A stretch of 64,000 nt of DNA from an uncultured bacterium. GTDB lineage: Bacteria > Bacillota > Clostridia > Oscillospirales > Oscillospiraceae. The notes below the pieces were generated by a model. That model did no database searches, was not told the DNA's origin, and was given only the letters and a program-made list of their open reading frames with translations. The DNA lies in assembly GCA_947643715.1 (NCBI GenBank), contig CANRXB010000011.1:1-64000 (forward strand). Reading direction: 5' to 3'. The position numbers and the translations under genes are program-made. Below, one piece after another: positions 16,417-24,838 of this stretch (its first letter is position 1; each line of letters opens with the position of its first letter).

Positions 16417-19400
16417 TCGATGTCCAGCTCCTTCTCCACGTCGTTCAGGTCGATGGTGAGCATCCGGCTGACCCCCTTCTCCTGCATGGTCACGCCGTAC
16501 AGCACGTCCGCCTCCTCCATGGTCCCCCGGCGGTGGGTGATGACGATGAACTGGGTCTTGCCGCTGATGCGGCGCAGATACCGCGCATAGCGCGCCACGT
16601 TGGCCTCGTCCAAGGCCGCCTCGATCTCGTCCATGACGCAGAACGGCGTGGGCCGCACCTTCAGGATGGCGAAGTACAGCGCGATCGCGATGAGCGCCCG
16701 CTCCCCGCCGGACAGTGCGCTCATGTTCTGCACCGTCTTGCCCGGGGGCTGGGCCCAGATGTCGATGCCGCAGCCCAGCACGTCCTCCGGGTCCTCCAGC
16801 TCCAGCCGGGCCTTGCCGCCGCCGAACAGGTCGGTGAACGCCTGTCGGAAGCCCTCGTCGATCTGGGCGAAGCGTTCCTTGAATATCCCCGTCATCTCCC
16901 CGGTGATCTGGGCGATGATGGCCTCCAGCTCCTTTTTCGCCTTGGTCACGTCGTCCCGCTGCTCGGTGAAATAGGTATAGCGCTCGTTCACCCGGGAGAA
17001 CTCCTCCACCGCGTCTGGGTTTATGTTGCCCAAGGCGGAGATGGACCGTTTCAGTTCGCCGATGCGCCGCTGGGCCTTCTGCACGGACCCCAGGTCCACC
17101 CGCTGGGCCCGGGCCGCCTCATGGGAGAGCTGATAGCTCTCCCACAGCTTGTCCAAGAGCTGGCCCTCTTCCAAGGAAGCGGCGGCGGTCCTCTGCTCCA
17201 GCACCGAGACCTCGCGCTCCATGGCGATCAGCTCGTTGTTCTTGTCCCGGGCCTGACGGTCGGCCTGGTTGCGCCTGCCCTCCAGCGCCAGCTTCTCCTC
17301 GTTCAGCCTGCGCAGCGCGGCCGCGCCCTCCTGCCCCGCGCAGCGCAGGGCCTGCAAACGCTCCTCTTCCTCTTTGATGCGCCGCGTCAGATACCCGTTC
17401 TCCTGCTCGAACTGGCCGATCATGGCGGTGCGGCTGGCCGCGTCGCCCGACAGGTCCGCCCGCAGCCGTTCCAGCTCCCCGATGCTCTGGCACAAGGCGG
17501 AGCGTTCTCCCTCCAGGCCGGCCAGGCTGGCGCTGTGCCTGGCAGATTCCTCGTTGAGCCGGGCCACCTCGTCCTGCAAGGCGGTGCGGCCCTGGGACTT
17601 GGCCTCGCTCTGCGCCCGCAGCGCGGCGGCGGCGCCCTCCAGCGCCTCGATCCTGTCCTTGGCCTGGGCGGTGCTGCCGGTGTTCTCCTCCATGCGCCGC
17701 CGGACCTGCTCCCGCTCTCCCACCAGCGTCTGGCGGCGCAGTTCCACCTGCTCCGACTGGGTCTGGGCGCTATCCATCCGCTCGGAATATTTCAGCACCG
17801 CGTCCTCCGCCTCGCGGAGCTGGGCGGTGGCGGCGTCCAGCTCGTACTGGGCGGCCGTGACCTCCCGCTGGGCCCGGGCCAGCTCCTCCTGGGCGGTCTG
17901 CATCCCGGCGGAAAGGCCGTCCCGCTGCCGTCGGAGCCGCTCCAGCTCGTTGGCCCGGGACAGGATCCCCGCCGAACGGGACACCGAGCCGCCGGTCATG
18001 GAGCCGCCGGCGTTGAGCACCTGTCCGTCCAGGGTGACGATGCGGAACCGATGGCCGAACTTCCGCGCCATGGCCATGGCGCGGTCCATGTCCCTGGCGA
18101 TGACCACCCTGCCCAGCAGGTTGGAGAAGATGCCCGCGTATTCCGCTCCGAAGGAGATGAGCGCGTCGCCCATCCCCACGAAGCCATCCTCCCGCTCCAC
18201 GGCCTTGTCCCGGAACTCGGCGGGGCGGATGGTGTTCATGGGCAGGAACGTGCACCGGCCCCCGTCCCGGCGCTTCAGGTGAGCGATGGCGTGCTTGGCG
18301 TCCTCGTCCCGTTCCACCACCAGGTGCTGCATGGCGCCGCCCAGAGCGATCTCGATGGCCACGGCATACTGGTCCGGCACGTGGAGCAGCCCCGCCACCG
18401 GGCCCCGGATCCCCCGCAGGCCGCTGCGCCCGGCCTCCCCCATCACCAGTTTCACCGCTTTGGAGTAGCCCTCATACATCTTTTCCATCTCAGAGAGCAT
18501 CTTGATGCGGGAACGCAGGTCGTTCTCGTCCATCTGCAAACGGCGGTGCTTTTCCTGGGCCTGCTCCAGCTTTTCCTGCCGGGAGCGCAGCCGGAGCTGG
18601 TATCCGCTGATGACGTTCTGGGCGGCGTCCCGGTCCTCGGTCACCTTGTCCAGTTCCCTCCTGGTGTCCTCCAGGACCGTCCGGGCCTGCGCCGCTCGGT
18701 CCTCCTGCTCCTGGAGCTCCTGGCTCAGCTTCTCCTCCCGGTCGTACAGCTCCTGGGCAGCGGCCGCCAAAGCGGACAGCAGCTCCCGGGCCTCCCCGGC
18801 GGAGGCGTTCTCCAGCCGTTCCCGCTCCTGGAGGCGCTCCAGCTCATCGTCCAAGCTCCCCGCCGAGCCGAGCGTCTGTTGGACGTCCTCGGTCAGCTCC
18901 ACCAGCCGGGCCCGGCAGCGGGCGATCTCCCGCTCGATCTCGCCCAGACGGCCCTTGCGCTCCTCGATCTGGGCGGCGATGGACCCCGCCCGGTCCTCCT
19001 GCTGCTCCAGCTCCTGACGGATGCGCTGGGCGTTCTCGCTGTTGTTCTTGATGTCGTTCTTCAGCAGGGCGATGCTGTTCTCGCAAGCGTGGATCTGCTC
19101 GTCCATGCCGGCCTGTTTCCCGCGCAGCTCCTCCGCCTGGACGTCCTTGTCCCGCATCTGCCCGGCCAGCTCCCCGCTCTGGGCGTACAGCCGCTCCACC
19201 TCGTCATGGGCCGCGTCCCGCTGGCGCACCGCCGCCTCGTGGTCGGAGCGGAGCTTCATGCTGTTGGCCCGGATCTCCTCGAGCTGCTCCAGCCACATGG
19301 AGATCTCCAGCCCCTTCAGCTCGTCCCGGAAGAGCAGGTACTTCCTCGTCTTTTCCGCCTGCGCCCGCAGGGGCTCCACCTGGAGCTCCAGCTCGCCGAT

Positions 19401-19982
19401 CTTGTCGTCGATGCGCACCAGGTTCTCCTCGGTGCGCTCCAGCTTGCGCTCCGCCTCCTCCTTGCGGTGGCGGAAGCGGGAGATGCCCGCCGCTTCCTCG
19501 AACACCTCCCTGCGGTCGGCGCTCTTGACGGACAATATCTCGTCGATCCTGCCCTGGCCGATGATGGAGTAGCCCTCCCGGCCCAGGCCGGTATCCATGA
19601 ACAGCTCGTTGATGTCCCGCAGGCGGCAGGCCCGCCGGTTGATATAGTACTCGCTCTCTCCGGAACGATAGTATCGCCGGGTCACCGCCACCTCAGTCTC
19701 CTCCAGCGGGAAGATGCGCTGGGCGTTGTCCAGCACCAGGGTGACCTCGGCGAACCCCAGTCCCTTGCGCTTCTCCGTACCGTTGAAGATCACGTCCTCC
19801 ATCTTGCTGCCCCGGAGGGTGCGGGTGGACTGCTCCCCCATCACCCAACGGATCGCGTCGGCGATGTTGGACTTGCCCGACCCGTTCGGCCCGACCACCG
19901 CCGTGATGTCGGAACCGAACGCCAGCACCGTCTTGTCCGGGAAAGACTTGAAGCCCTGGATCTCCAACGCCTTGAGGTACAC
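16413..19982 (-). CDS. smc: chromosome partition protein SMC
   Basis: 1189 residues, full length. It is a condensin ATPase that, with ScpA and ScpB, loops and segregates the chromosome. Walker A is [20 protein letters not shown] near residue 32. Long coiled coils flank a hinge at about 500-670 ([13 protein letters not shown], and the Gly-rich motif [11 protein letters not shown]). The signature [19 protein letters not shown] and Walker [17 protein letters not shown] are at the C-terminus. It is the first gene of the leftward cluster, behind a strong promoter at 20071-20099. rnc, often upstream of smc, is not present here. Confidence 0.98.
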   Translation of the reverse strand: MYLKALEIQGFKSFPDKTVLAFGSDITAVVGPNGSGKSNIADAIRWVMGEQSTRTLRGSKMEDVIFNGTEKRKGLGFAEVTLVLDNAQRIFPLEETEVAVTRRYYRSGESEYYINRRACRLRDINELFMDTGLGREGYSIIGQGRIDEILSVKSADRREVFEEAAGISRFRHRKEEAERKLERTEENLVRIDDKIGELELQVEPLRAQAEKTRKYLLFRDELKGLEISMWLEQLEEIRANSMKLRSDHEAAVRQRDAAHDEVERLYAQSGELAGQMRDKDVQAEELRGKQAGMDEQIHACENSIALLKNDIKNNSENAQRIRQELEQQEDRAGSIAAQIEERKGRLGEIEREIARCRARLVELTEDVQQTLGSAGSLDDELERLQERERLENASAGEARELLSALAAAAQELYDREEKLSQELQEQEDRAAQARTVLEDTRRELDKVTEDRDAAQNVISGYQLRLRSRQEKLEQAQEKHRRLQMDENDLRSRIKMLSEMEKMYEGYSKAVKLVMGEAGRSGLRGIRGPVAGLLHVPDQYAVAIEIALGGAMQHLVVERDEDAKHAIAHLKRRDGGRCTFLPMNTIRPAEFRDKAVEREDGFVGMGDALISFGAEYAGIFSNLLGRVVIARDMDRAMAMARKFGHRFRIVTLDGQVLNAGGSMTGGSVSRSAGILSRANELERLRRQRDGLSAGMQTAQEELARAQREVTAAQYELDAATAQLREAEDAVLKYSERMDSAQTQSEQVELRRQTLVGEREQVRRRMEENTGSTAQAKDRIEALEGAAAALRAQSEAKSQGRTALQDEVARLNEESARHSASLAGLEGERSALCQSIGELERLRADLSGDAASRTAMIGQFEQENGYLTRRIKEEEERLQALRCAGQEGAAALRRLNEEKLALEGRRNQADRQARDKNNELIAMEREVSVLEQRTAAASLEEGQLLDKLWESYQLSHEAARAQRVDLGSVQKAQRRIGELKRSISALGNINPDAVEEFSRVNERYTYFTEQRDDVTKAKKELEAIIAQITGEMTGIFKERFAQIDEGFRQAFTDLFGGGKARLELEDPEDVLGCGIDIWAQPPGKTVQNMSALSGGERALIAIALYFAILKVRPTPFCVMDEIEAALDEANVARYARYLRRISGKTQFIVITHRRGTMEEADVLYGVTMQEKGVSRMLTIDLNDVEKELDIE

Positions 19983-20070
19983 GGGACCACTCCTTTCTTC
20001 GCGAGACTGCGCAGATGCCGGCAGGACGATCTCCTTCCTGGAAAAGGAAAGGGCTCTGACATAGCGTTTT

Positions 20071-20099
20071 ATTTTACCACATCAGATCTTCTTTTGCAA
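20071..20099 (-). promoter_or_regulatory. sigma-A promoter of the smc cluster
   Basis: On the minus strand: TTGCAA (20094-20099), 17-bp spacer, TAAAAT (20071-20076) with an upstream TGTGG extension. It lies 89 bp before the smc start. Confidence 0.8.
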
Positions 20100-20315
20100 G
20101 TTTCCCGCCGCAATGTCCCATCCTCCTTTCGCGCCGCCGGGGCCATGGCTCCGGCGATCCCATCGGCCCTTGTCCTGGGCACGGGAGTAAGGTATGATGA
20201 GACAGCAGATCTTTTGATGTCATCGTCATGCAACCGCTGGTTGCGGAAGTTCCAAGGGCCGTCGATAGAATGCCACGGGAGATCGCGGTATCGTTTTGGC
20301 AAGGAGGTAACATCG

Positions 20316-20771
20316 ATGTTGTCTGAAAAGATATACACACTCAGGCGGAAGCACGGGCTTTCACAGGAACAGCTTGCGGAAAAGATAGGAGTCTCAAGGC
20401 AAGCGATATCGAAATGGGAAGGAGGGCTATCGACCCCGGAATTAGAGAAGCTCAAGGCTTTGAGCGAATGCTTCCAGATCACGATAGACGAACTCACCGG
20501 AGATCGGGCCACGGACACGCCAGATGATGCGGTGAAGGAGAAGGAGGCTCCGACGCCCCGCGAGACACAGGAGAGCAGGGCCGGCATCTTCCTTTGTCTG
20601 ATAGGTTCCGTTTGTCTCATCCTGTTCGGCATCTCGACCGTCGTATACCCGTCGTTCGCCACCCAGATGGATGGCTCGTCAACGATCGCTCTGAATGGAA
20701 CGGGGATACTCCTCATTTCGTTCGTACTGCTGATGATATCGGGGATCGTCCTGATCCTCAAAAAGAAATAG
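20316..20771 (+). CDS. Xre-family helix-turn-helix regulator with two membrane helices
   Basis: 151 residues from an ATG at 20316 behind AAGGAGGT. Residues 1-60 are an HTH_3 domain: [20 protein letters not shown], then [11 protein letters not shown] and [15 protein letters not shown]. The C-terminal half carries two transmembrane helices (about 85-105 and 125-148, ending LILKKK). Proteins of this layout are common in Firmicutes as membrane-tethered regulators of an adjacent small membrane protein. The next gene, 18 bp on, encodes exactly such a protein. The target is probably its own operon (inference). Confidence 0.85.
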   Translation: MLSEKIYTLRRKHGLSQEQLAEKIGVSRQAISKWEGGLSTPELEKLKALSECFQITIDELTGDRATDTPDDAVKEKEAPTPRETQESRAGIFLCLIGSVCLILFGISTVVYPSFATQMDGSSTIALNGTGILLISFVLLMISGIVLILKKK

Positions 20772-20789
20772 ATCCAGGAGGTGTTGGAA

Positions 20790-21026
20790 ATGAAACGTTA
20801 TGAGCGTTTGTCTTACCTTTTCGCTGCGCTTGCGGTCCTGCTCTCAAACGTCATGTGTACCGTGGTCGCATACGATCACTGCGCCATGCAGTGGGGCGAA
20901 CGATACGCAGGCTACAGCGTCCCGGCGCATGTCGCCTTTTTGTCCTGTATCCCATATGGGATCGCGATCATGATATGCGCCATCATAGCGCGGTTTTTCT
21001 ATAAGAAGTACCGGGCATCCCTATAA
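20790..21026 (+). CDS. small two-helix membrane protein
   Basis: 78 residues from an ATG at 20790, with AGGAGGTG 6 bp before it. Two hydrophobic helices (about 8-28 and 45-68) are separated by a short loop with Cys and His residues (VVAYDHCAMQWG). The C-terminus is basic (FFYKKYRASL). The family is not recognised. It is co-transcribed with the Xre-like gene. Confidence 0.7.
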   Translation: MKRYERLSYLFAALAVLLSNVMCTVVAYDHCAMQWGERYAGYSVPAHVAFLSCIPYGIAIMICAIIARFFYKKYRASL

Positions 21027-21349
21027 GGGGAAGCTGTCCGCACCGCAGATCGTGGGCGCACCCATATAAGTTCAATGGAAAAGTCCCGATCCCCGTCGAG
21101 CGGCTGAAAAGGAGGGGCCAAGTCCTCTTTCCTGTGAGCATATCATCGACAAGATCGACCTGTGGCGAGCACAAAAAGGCTGCCTCATCTCGTATGCTGA
21201 GGATCGCTGAAAAACCAAACCGGAACCCAACAAAGTGGTCCCGGTTTGGAGAGGAAGAAGGAACGAAACGGATCCATGCGCCAGAAACAGCAGATCGTCT
21301 GCGGAGGAAAGCGGCGGTCCATCCTTCAAGACCGCCGCTTTCCAGAAAT
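21027..21349. other. 323-bp intergenic stretch without a supported gene
   Basis: Open frames here lack ribosome sites and family resemblance. Notable are an inverted repeat around 21220-21247 (ACCGGAACC and its near-complement) and a long hairpin at 21306-21343 next to the stop of the following minus-strand gene. Confidence 0.5.
21306..21343 (-). terminator. hairpin downstream of the coiled-coil gene
   Basis: A 14-bp stem (GGAAAGCGGCGGTC) with a 10-nt loop lies 7 bp beyond the stop at 21350. The T run is weak. Confidence 0.55.
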
Positions 21350-21892
21350 CTAAGAGAGCTGTGTGACTGAGGCGTTCTGTTTCCGGTATGTATCGTTGTC
21401 CTTCAGCTTCAGCTCCTGCTCCACCTGGGCAAGCTGCCGCTCCAGGTCCTTGATCTTGGCCTCGTCGGTCTCGGTATCGAGCCGCCGCTCCAGCTCCTCT
21501 TTCTTCTTTTTCAGTTTTTCGATCTCACGGTCTACTTTGTCCGTATCACACTCCCAGACCTCGCCCTTGTCCTTTTTCCCCTCCGGGCCCTTCGCGCCCT
21601 GGCCTGTCGGATCGGGTCCCCCGGCCTCGGGGGTGCCCTCCGGCGCCTTACGCGCATCCGCCGCCCGCTCCGGGTCGTCGAAATAGATCTTGGGCTGACC
21701 GTCCTCGTCCCTGCCCATCCAATAGCGGCCGGACGGCTCCCGGGGCTCCTCCGGGACAAACCCATCCATCACGGGCTCCATCCGACGGCCCTGGGCCTCC
21801 TCGGGCTTCTGGAGCTTGGACGCTCCCAGCACCTTCTCCTCTGCCGTCAAGGGCCGGACTGCGCCGGTGCTCACACCAGAAACAGACATCAT
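21350..21892 (-). CDS. coiled-coil protein of unknown function (FlxA-like)
   Basis: 180 residues from an ATG at 21892, with AGGAGGAG 7 bp before it; the longer frame to 21988 has no ribosome site. The N-terminus MMSVSGVSTG and a disordered Pro/Gly/Glu-rich middle lead to a C-terminal coiled coil at about 110-170 (REIEKLKKKKEELERRL, then KDLERQLAQVEQELKLKD). This arrangement resembles short flagellum-associated FlxA-type proteins, but that is only similarity of layout. There is no signal peptide and no neighbour that fixes its role. Confidence 0.65.
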   Translation of the reverse strand: MMSVSGVSTGAVRPLTAEEKVLGASKLQKPEEAQGRRMEPVMDGFVPEEPREPSGRYWMGRDEDGQPKIYFDDPERAADARKAPEGTPEAGGPDPTGQGAKGPEGKKDKGEVWECDTDKVDREIEKLKKKKEELERRLDTETDEAKIKDLERQLAQVEQELKLKDNDTYRKQNASVTQLS

Positions 21893-22006
21893 AAGACACT
21901 CCTCCTCGAAACGATTATGCAGCATCAGTTTACCGAGTGGGGACCGCCCGTTCAAGGCTTTCGTCATGAGATGTGCTCTGGATGTCATGAGATGCTCTGG
22001 CTGGGG

Positions 22007-22300
22007 TCAGTCTGCCGCCTTGATGCGCTCCACCAGGGAGCGCCTTCTGGTATAACGGGCCGCGCAGACCGAGAATGCCTCCTGCACCAAAAGCAGCGCG
22101 GCCCCGAACAGCAGCACTTGGAGCGTTGGGGAATGATGGGTGAGCGTTCCGAACATGCCGATCCGATCGAAAACCCGCACACGGCCAGGCTGCACGCCGT
22201 CCCCGTCCAGTAGACAGCGGTGATCCGCAGTTCCCTCCAGGACGGTCTTGCCGGCATACATCTCCGCCATATTTTCCTGGGAAATTCTGCGAAGGAACGG
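22007..22300 (-). pseudogene. decayed C-terminus of an FtsX-like ABC permease
   Basis: Two minus-strand frames together read like the end of an FtsX-family permease. One gives LRITAVYWTGTACSLAVCGF. The next, after a frame change near 22165, gives LQVLLFGAALLLVQEAF and then the closing SLVERIKAAD, the typical tail of these permeases (compare RTIVERLREAEG in the intact permease at 24839). No complete gene or good start is present. It follows the LytTR/GHKL two-component genes, so the system may once have regulated this transporter. The exact upstream limit of the remnant is unclear. Confidence 0.5.
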
Positions 22301-22422
22301 CGTACCTCCGATGTGCTGAATGTCGACTGCGGCAGGTCCTAAAAGGCGCCTTGATCCTTGAGATGACCGACATCTTGATGGATGCGGCGGATGATAAGGG
22401 TCACCGTCCGCCGTACTCAAAA

Positions 22423-23715
22423 TCAAGGATCGCCTGACGAAACATTCAGCAGCACGCTCAGATGATACTGCCGTCCGTTTTTCTCGGTCAGCATCGCCCC
22501 GTGGTACTTTTCCGCCACCGCCTTGATGTTGGATAACCCAGTCCCCGCCGGGGGCAGGGGGCTGTCGGAGCAGGTGTTCTCAAAGGTCAGCATGTAGAAA
22601 TCCCCCTGCTGTCTCCCGCTGATGCGGATCGCCTTGGCTCCACCGCCCGCGCGGCAGGCGGTGATGGCGTTGTCCAAAGCGTTGGCAAAGAGTACGCACA
22701 GGTCAAAGTCGTCGATCCCGCAGGGCTTGGGCAGGACCAGGGACACCTCCGCCGCGATCTCCTTCGCCAGTCCCAGCTTTTCTCCCAGTAGGATATCCAC
22801 CACCGGGTTGCCGGTCTGATATGGGAAGGACAGAGCCTCCGAGACGGTCTCCAGCCTTTTCAGATACTCTCTGCCCTCCTCCAGCTTTCCTCCTCGGAGC
22901 AGACCGTCCAGGACGGACAAGTGGTTTTTGATGTCGTGGCGAAAGGATCTCGTCTGTTCGTAGCGCACCTGAGCTTCCGTGATATAGACCTTTTGCTCAT
23001 GGGCCGCCTGGGTCAGCGATCGCAGCTCCGCCTGGGCCTGAAAGCCTTGGCAAAGGTGCCGGTAGGCGTACAGGGTACACAGCAGCGCCGCCAGCCCCAT
23101 GACTTGCAGGAGCAGCAGCGTACCGTGCTTTCCGACTTCCTCCAGAGAAATGGTGGGGGCAAAAAAGCTGTAGGCGGTCTGGAGGATATACAACTCTGCG
23201 GCAAAGAAAAACAGTCCGGGAAACAGCAGAAGTCCGATATAAGGCGTCTGGCTGTCCTCCGTCCAGGCCAGGAGCTTCAGCACAGCATAATAGCAGCCAG
23301 CGCACAGCACAAAGAACAGGAGCTGTGCCGCCAAAAACAGCAGATAAAACAGCGGACTGCCAATGAAGCGGGGAAAGAGCGCCGCCTCCACCGAATTGAT
23401 GATCCCGAAGGAGAGCTGTGAAACGTAGTAGGACAGCACAGCGGCCAGCCAGGACACGGACCGCTGATTTCTCATCCCATAGCGGCTGAGTCCGTAGAGC
23501 GCCAGCACGCCTGCGCCAATGGGGAGCGTCCCGTCAAGGGCGAGTCTGTCCGAGATAAGCTGGATCATACCCAAGAGGAGAAAATAAGCAGCAAAGTACC
23601 ATTTTTTCAGTTTCTTCCTGGTCAGGCGGCTGATAAAGACCATGTGCATCACCCCATGTCCCACAAGGAGGCAGAGGCTGTCCAGAAACAGAGCGAAATA
23701 GTCCATATCAGACAC
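22423..23715 (-). CDS. AgrC-like GHKL sensor histidine kinase
   Basis: 430 residues. About six transmembrane helices occupy residues 5-215. They are followed by the phospho-acceptor box RSFRHDIKNHLSVLDGLL (His near 258) and a GHKL ATPase with NALDNAITAC (N box) and PPAGTGLSNIKAVAEKYHG (G box). This is the HPK10 class that senses peptides and signals to LytTR regulators. It overlaps the upstream regulator gene by 8 bp. No agrB/agrD-like peptide gene is visible nearby, so the signal is unknown. Confidence 0.92.
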   Translation of the reverse strand: MSDMDYFALFLDSLCLLVGHGVMHMVFISRLTRKKLKKWYFAAYFLLLGMIQLISDRLALDGTLPIGAGVLALYGLSRYGMRNQRSVSWLAAVLSYYVSQLSFGIINSVEAALFPRFIGSPLFYLLFLAAQLLFFVLCAGCYYAVLKLLAWTEDSQTPYIGLLLFPGLFFFAAELYILQTAYSFFAPTISLEEVGKHGTLLLLQVMGLAALLCTLYAYRHLCQGFQAQAELRSLTQAAHEQKVYITEAQVRYEQTRSFRHDIKNHLSVLDGLLRGGKLEEGREYLKRLETVSEALSFPYQTGNPVVDILLGEKLGLAKEIAAEVSLVLPKPCGIDDFDLCVLFANALDNAITACRAGGGAKAIRISGRQQGDFYMLTFENTCSDSPLPPAGTGLSNIKAVAEKYHGAMLTEKNGRQYHLSVLLNVSSGDP

Positions 23716-24418
23716 CCCTCTCTTTCATATGCCGCAAAAGAGCCTGGGTCAGCTCCCGTTCCCGCAGCCGGGAGGCGGGGATGCGTTCCCCTCCAGACAG
23801 CAGGACCTGCCCGCCCTGGCACCCGCGTACATAGTCCAGATTGACCAGATAGCTCCGATGGCATTTGAAAAAGCGCCCGTCCACACGCCGTTCCAGACCC
23901 TCCAGCTTGTCATAATAGTCGCTCACTGTCCCATCCTTTTTGTGGAGATAGACCTTCCGTCCCAGCACCTCGCAGTACACGATGTCCGAGAGGAGAACCA
24001 CCTCACAGCCGGTCCCCCGCTGGATCACGATGTCCTCAGCCGTCCTCTGTTCCAGGGAGCGGAGCACCCGGTCCATGGTCTGACGGAAGCGGACACTGTC
24101 CAGAGGCTTGAGCAGATAGTCGAACGCCTCCACCTGGAAAGAGTCGAATACGCACTCCTTCAAAACCGTCACAAAGATCAGCAGGGTATGGTCGCCCCGC
24201 TGGCGCAGCAGCCTGGCCGTCTCCATCCCATCCGGCTGTTCCATCTGGATGTCCAGGAAGACCGCGTCAAAGCTGCCGCCGCTCTCCAACAGGGCGCAGC
24301 CATTGGGAAAATCGCTGACGGAGTAGTCAGTCAGCGATCTTTCTTCCATATAGTCCGCAAGGTGGCCCGCAAGTTCTTGGGCCATCAGCGGCTCATCGTC
24401 GCAGATCGCAAATGTCAT
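23708..24418 (-). CDS. LytTR-family response regulator (AgrA/LytR-like)
   Basis: 236 residues from the family start MTFAICDDEP at 24418; upstream GTG codons (24433 and in between) are also possible. The receiver domain (1-120) has acidic residues CDDE at 6-9, the phospho-Asp at 56 in FLDIQM, and LKPL. The LytTR DNA-binding domain (140-236) has ERRVDGRFFKCHRSYLVNL and GGERIPASRLRERE. It pairs with the kinase encoded next to it. A good promoter (24453-24481) precedes it. Confidence 0.93.
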   Translation of the reverse strand: MTFAICDDEPLMAQELAGHLADYMEERSLTDYSVSDFPNGCALLESGGSFDAVFLDIQMEQPDGMETARLLRQRGDHTLLIFVTVLKECVFDSFQVEAFDYLLKPLDSVRFRQTMDRVLRSLEQRTAEDIVIQRGTGCEVVLLSDIVYCEVLGRKVYLHKKDGTVSDYYDKLEGLERRVDGRFFKCHRSYLVNLDYVRGCQGGQVLLSGGERIPASRLRERELTQALLRHMKERGV

Positions 24419-24452
24419 CCTGTCCACCACCACGTTTTCCTATCAGTCTATC

Positions 24453-24481
24453 AGATTAACAAAAACGGGACAGGGATTCAA
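24453..24481 (-). promoter_or_regulatory. sigma-A promoter of the LytTR regulator
   Basis: On the minus strand: TTGAAT (24476-24481), 17-bp spacer, TAATCT (24453-24458). Confidence 0.65.
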
Positions 24482-24645
24482 CCCCTGATGTAATGGAATG
24501 TTTAGGGTATGTCACGAAATGTTTTCGCCCCGCTCAAAAGGCCAGCGGGGCAGCCGCAGCCGCTGACCGGGAGAGTACATGGATGGGGAAATGCCGGTCC
24601 GGTACTATCACGGTCCCGATATACCTTTACCGCGACCTGATGAGA

Positions 24646-24680
24646 ACAGCACCTTGCCTATCCAAATGGCAAGGTGCTGT
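24646..24680 (-). terminator. terminator-like hairpin after the FtsX permease
   Basis: A 13-bp perfect stem (ACAGCACCTTGCC) with a 9-nt loop, 159 bp beyond the permease stop, with no clear T run. Confidence 0.5.
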
Positions 24681-24838
24681 CTCCACATTATTTATGCCGC
24701 CTTCTCATCATAGAGATCATGGTCGGCCGCGGATGTTCCTGGTGACGTTCCTGGTGCTGGACCCGGCGGACAGCCAGCGGCAGCTCCACGACAACGCGTC
24801 CCAGGCATCCAGCATCGCGCAGAAGTACAACTGCCAGC

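Larger units (their letters stand above)
24434..24838. other. 405-bp intergenic stretch: promoter and hairpins, no gene
   Basis: It holds the response-regulator promoter, a GC hairpin at about 24528-24550 (GCCCCGCT and complement) and the terminator-like hairpin at 24646-24680. An open frame on the plus strand crosses the end of the permease gene and lacks a ribosome site. Confidence 0.6.

Noticed and set aside
16410-20771. A 1453-codon plus-strand open frame opposite smc
   Set aside because: It is a GC-rich shadow of the smc gene with unnatural composition (long Leu/Gln/Gly/Val runs). Only its last 151 codons (from 20316) form a real Xre-like gene with its own ribosome site.
22007-22426. 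An AgrB/AgrD-type peptide gene after the AgrC-like kinase
   Set aside because: The frames show an FtsX-permease-like tail and no AgrD-like leader with a conserved Cys; no AgrB protease motif is seen.
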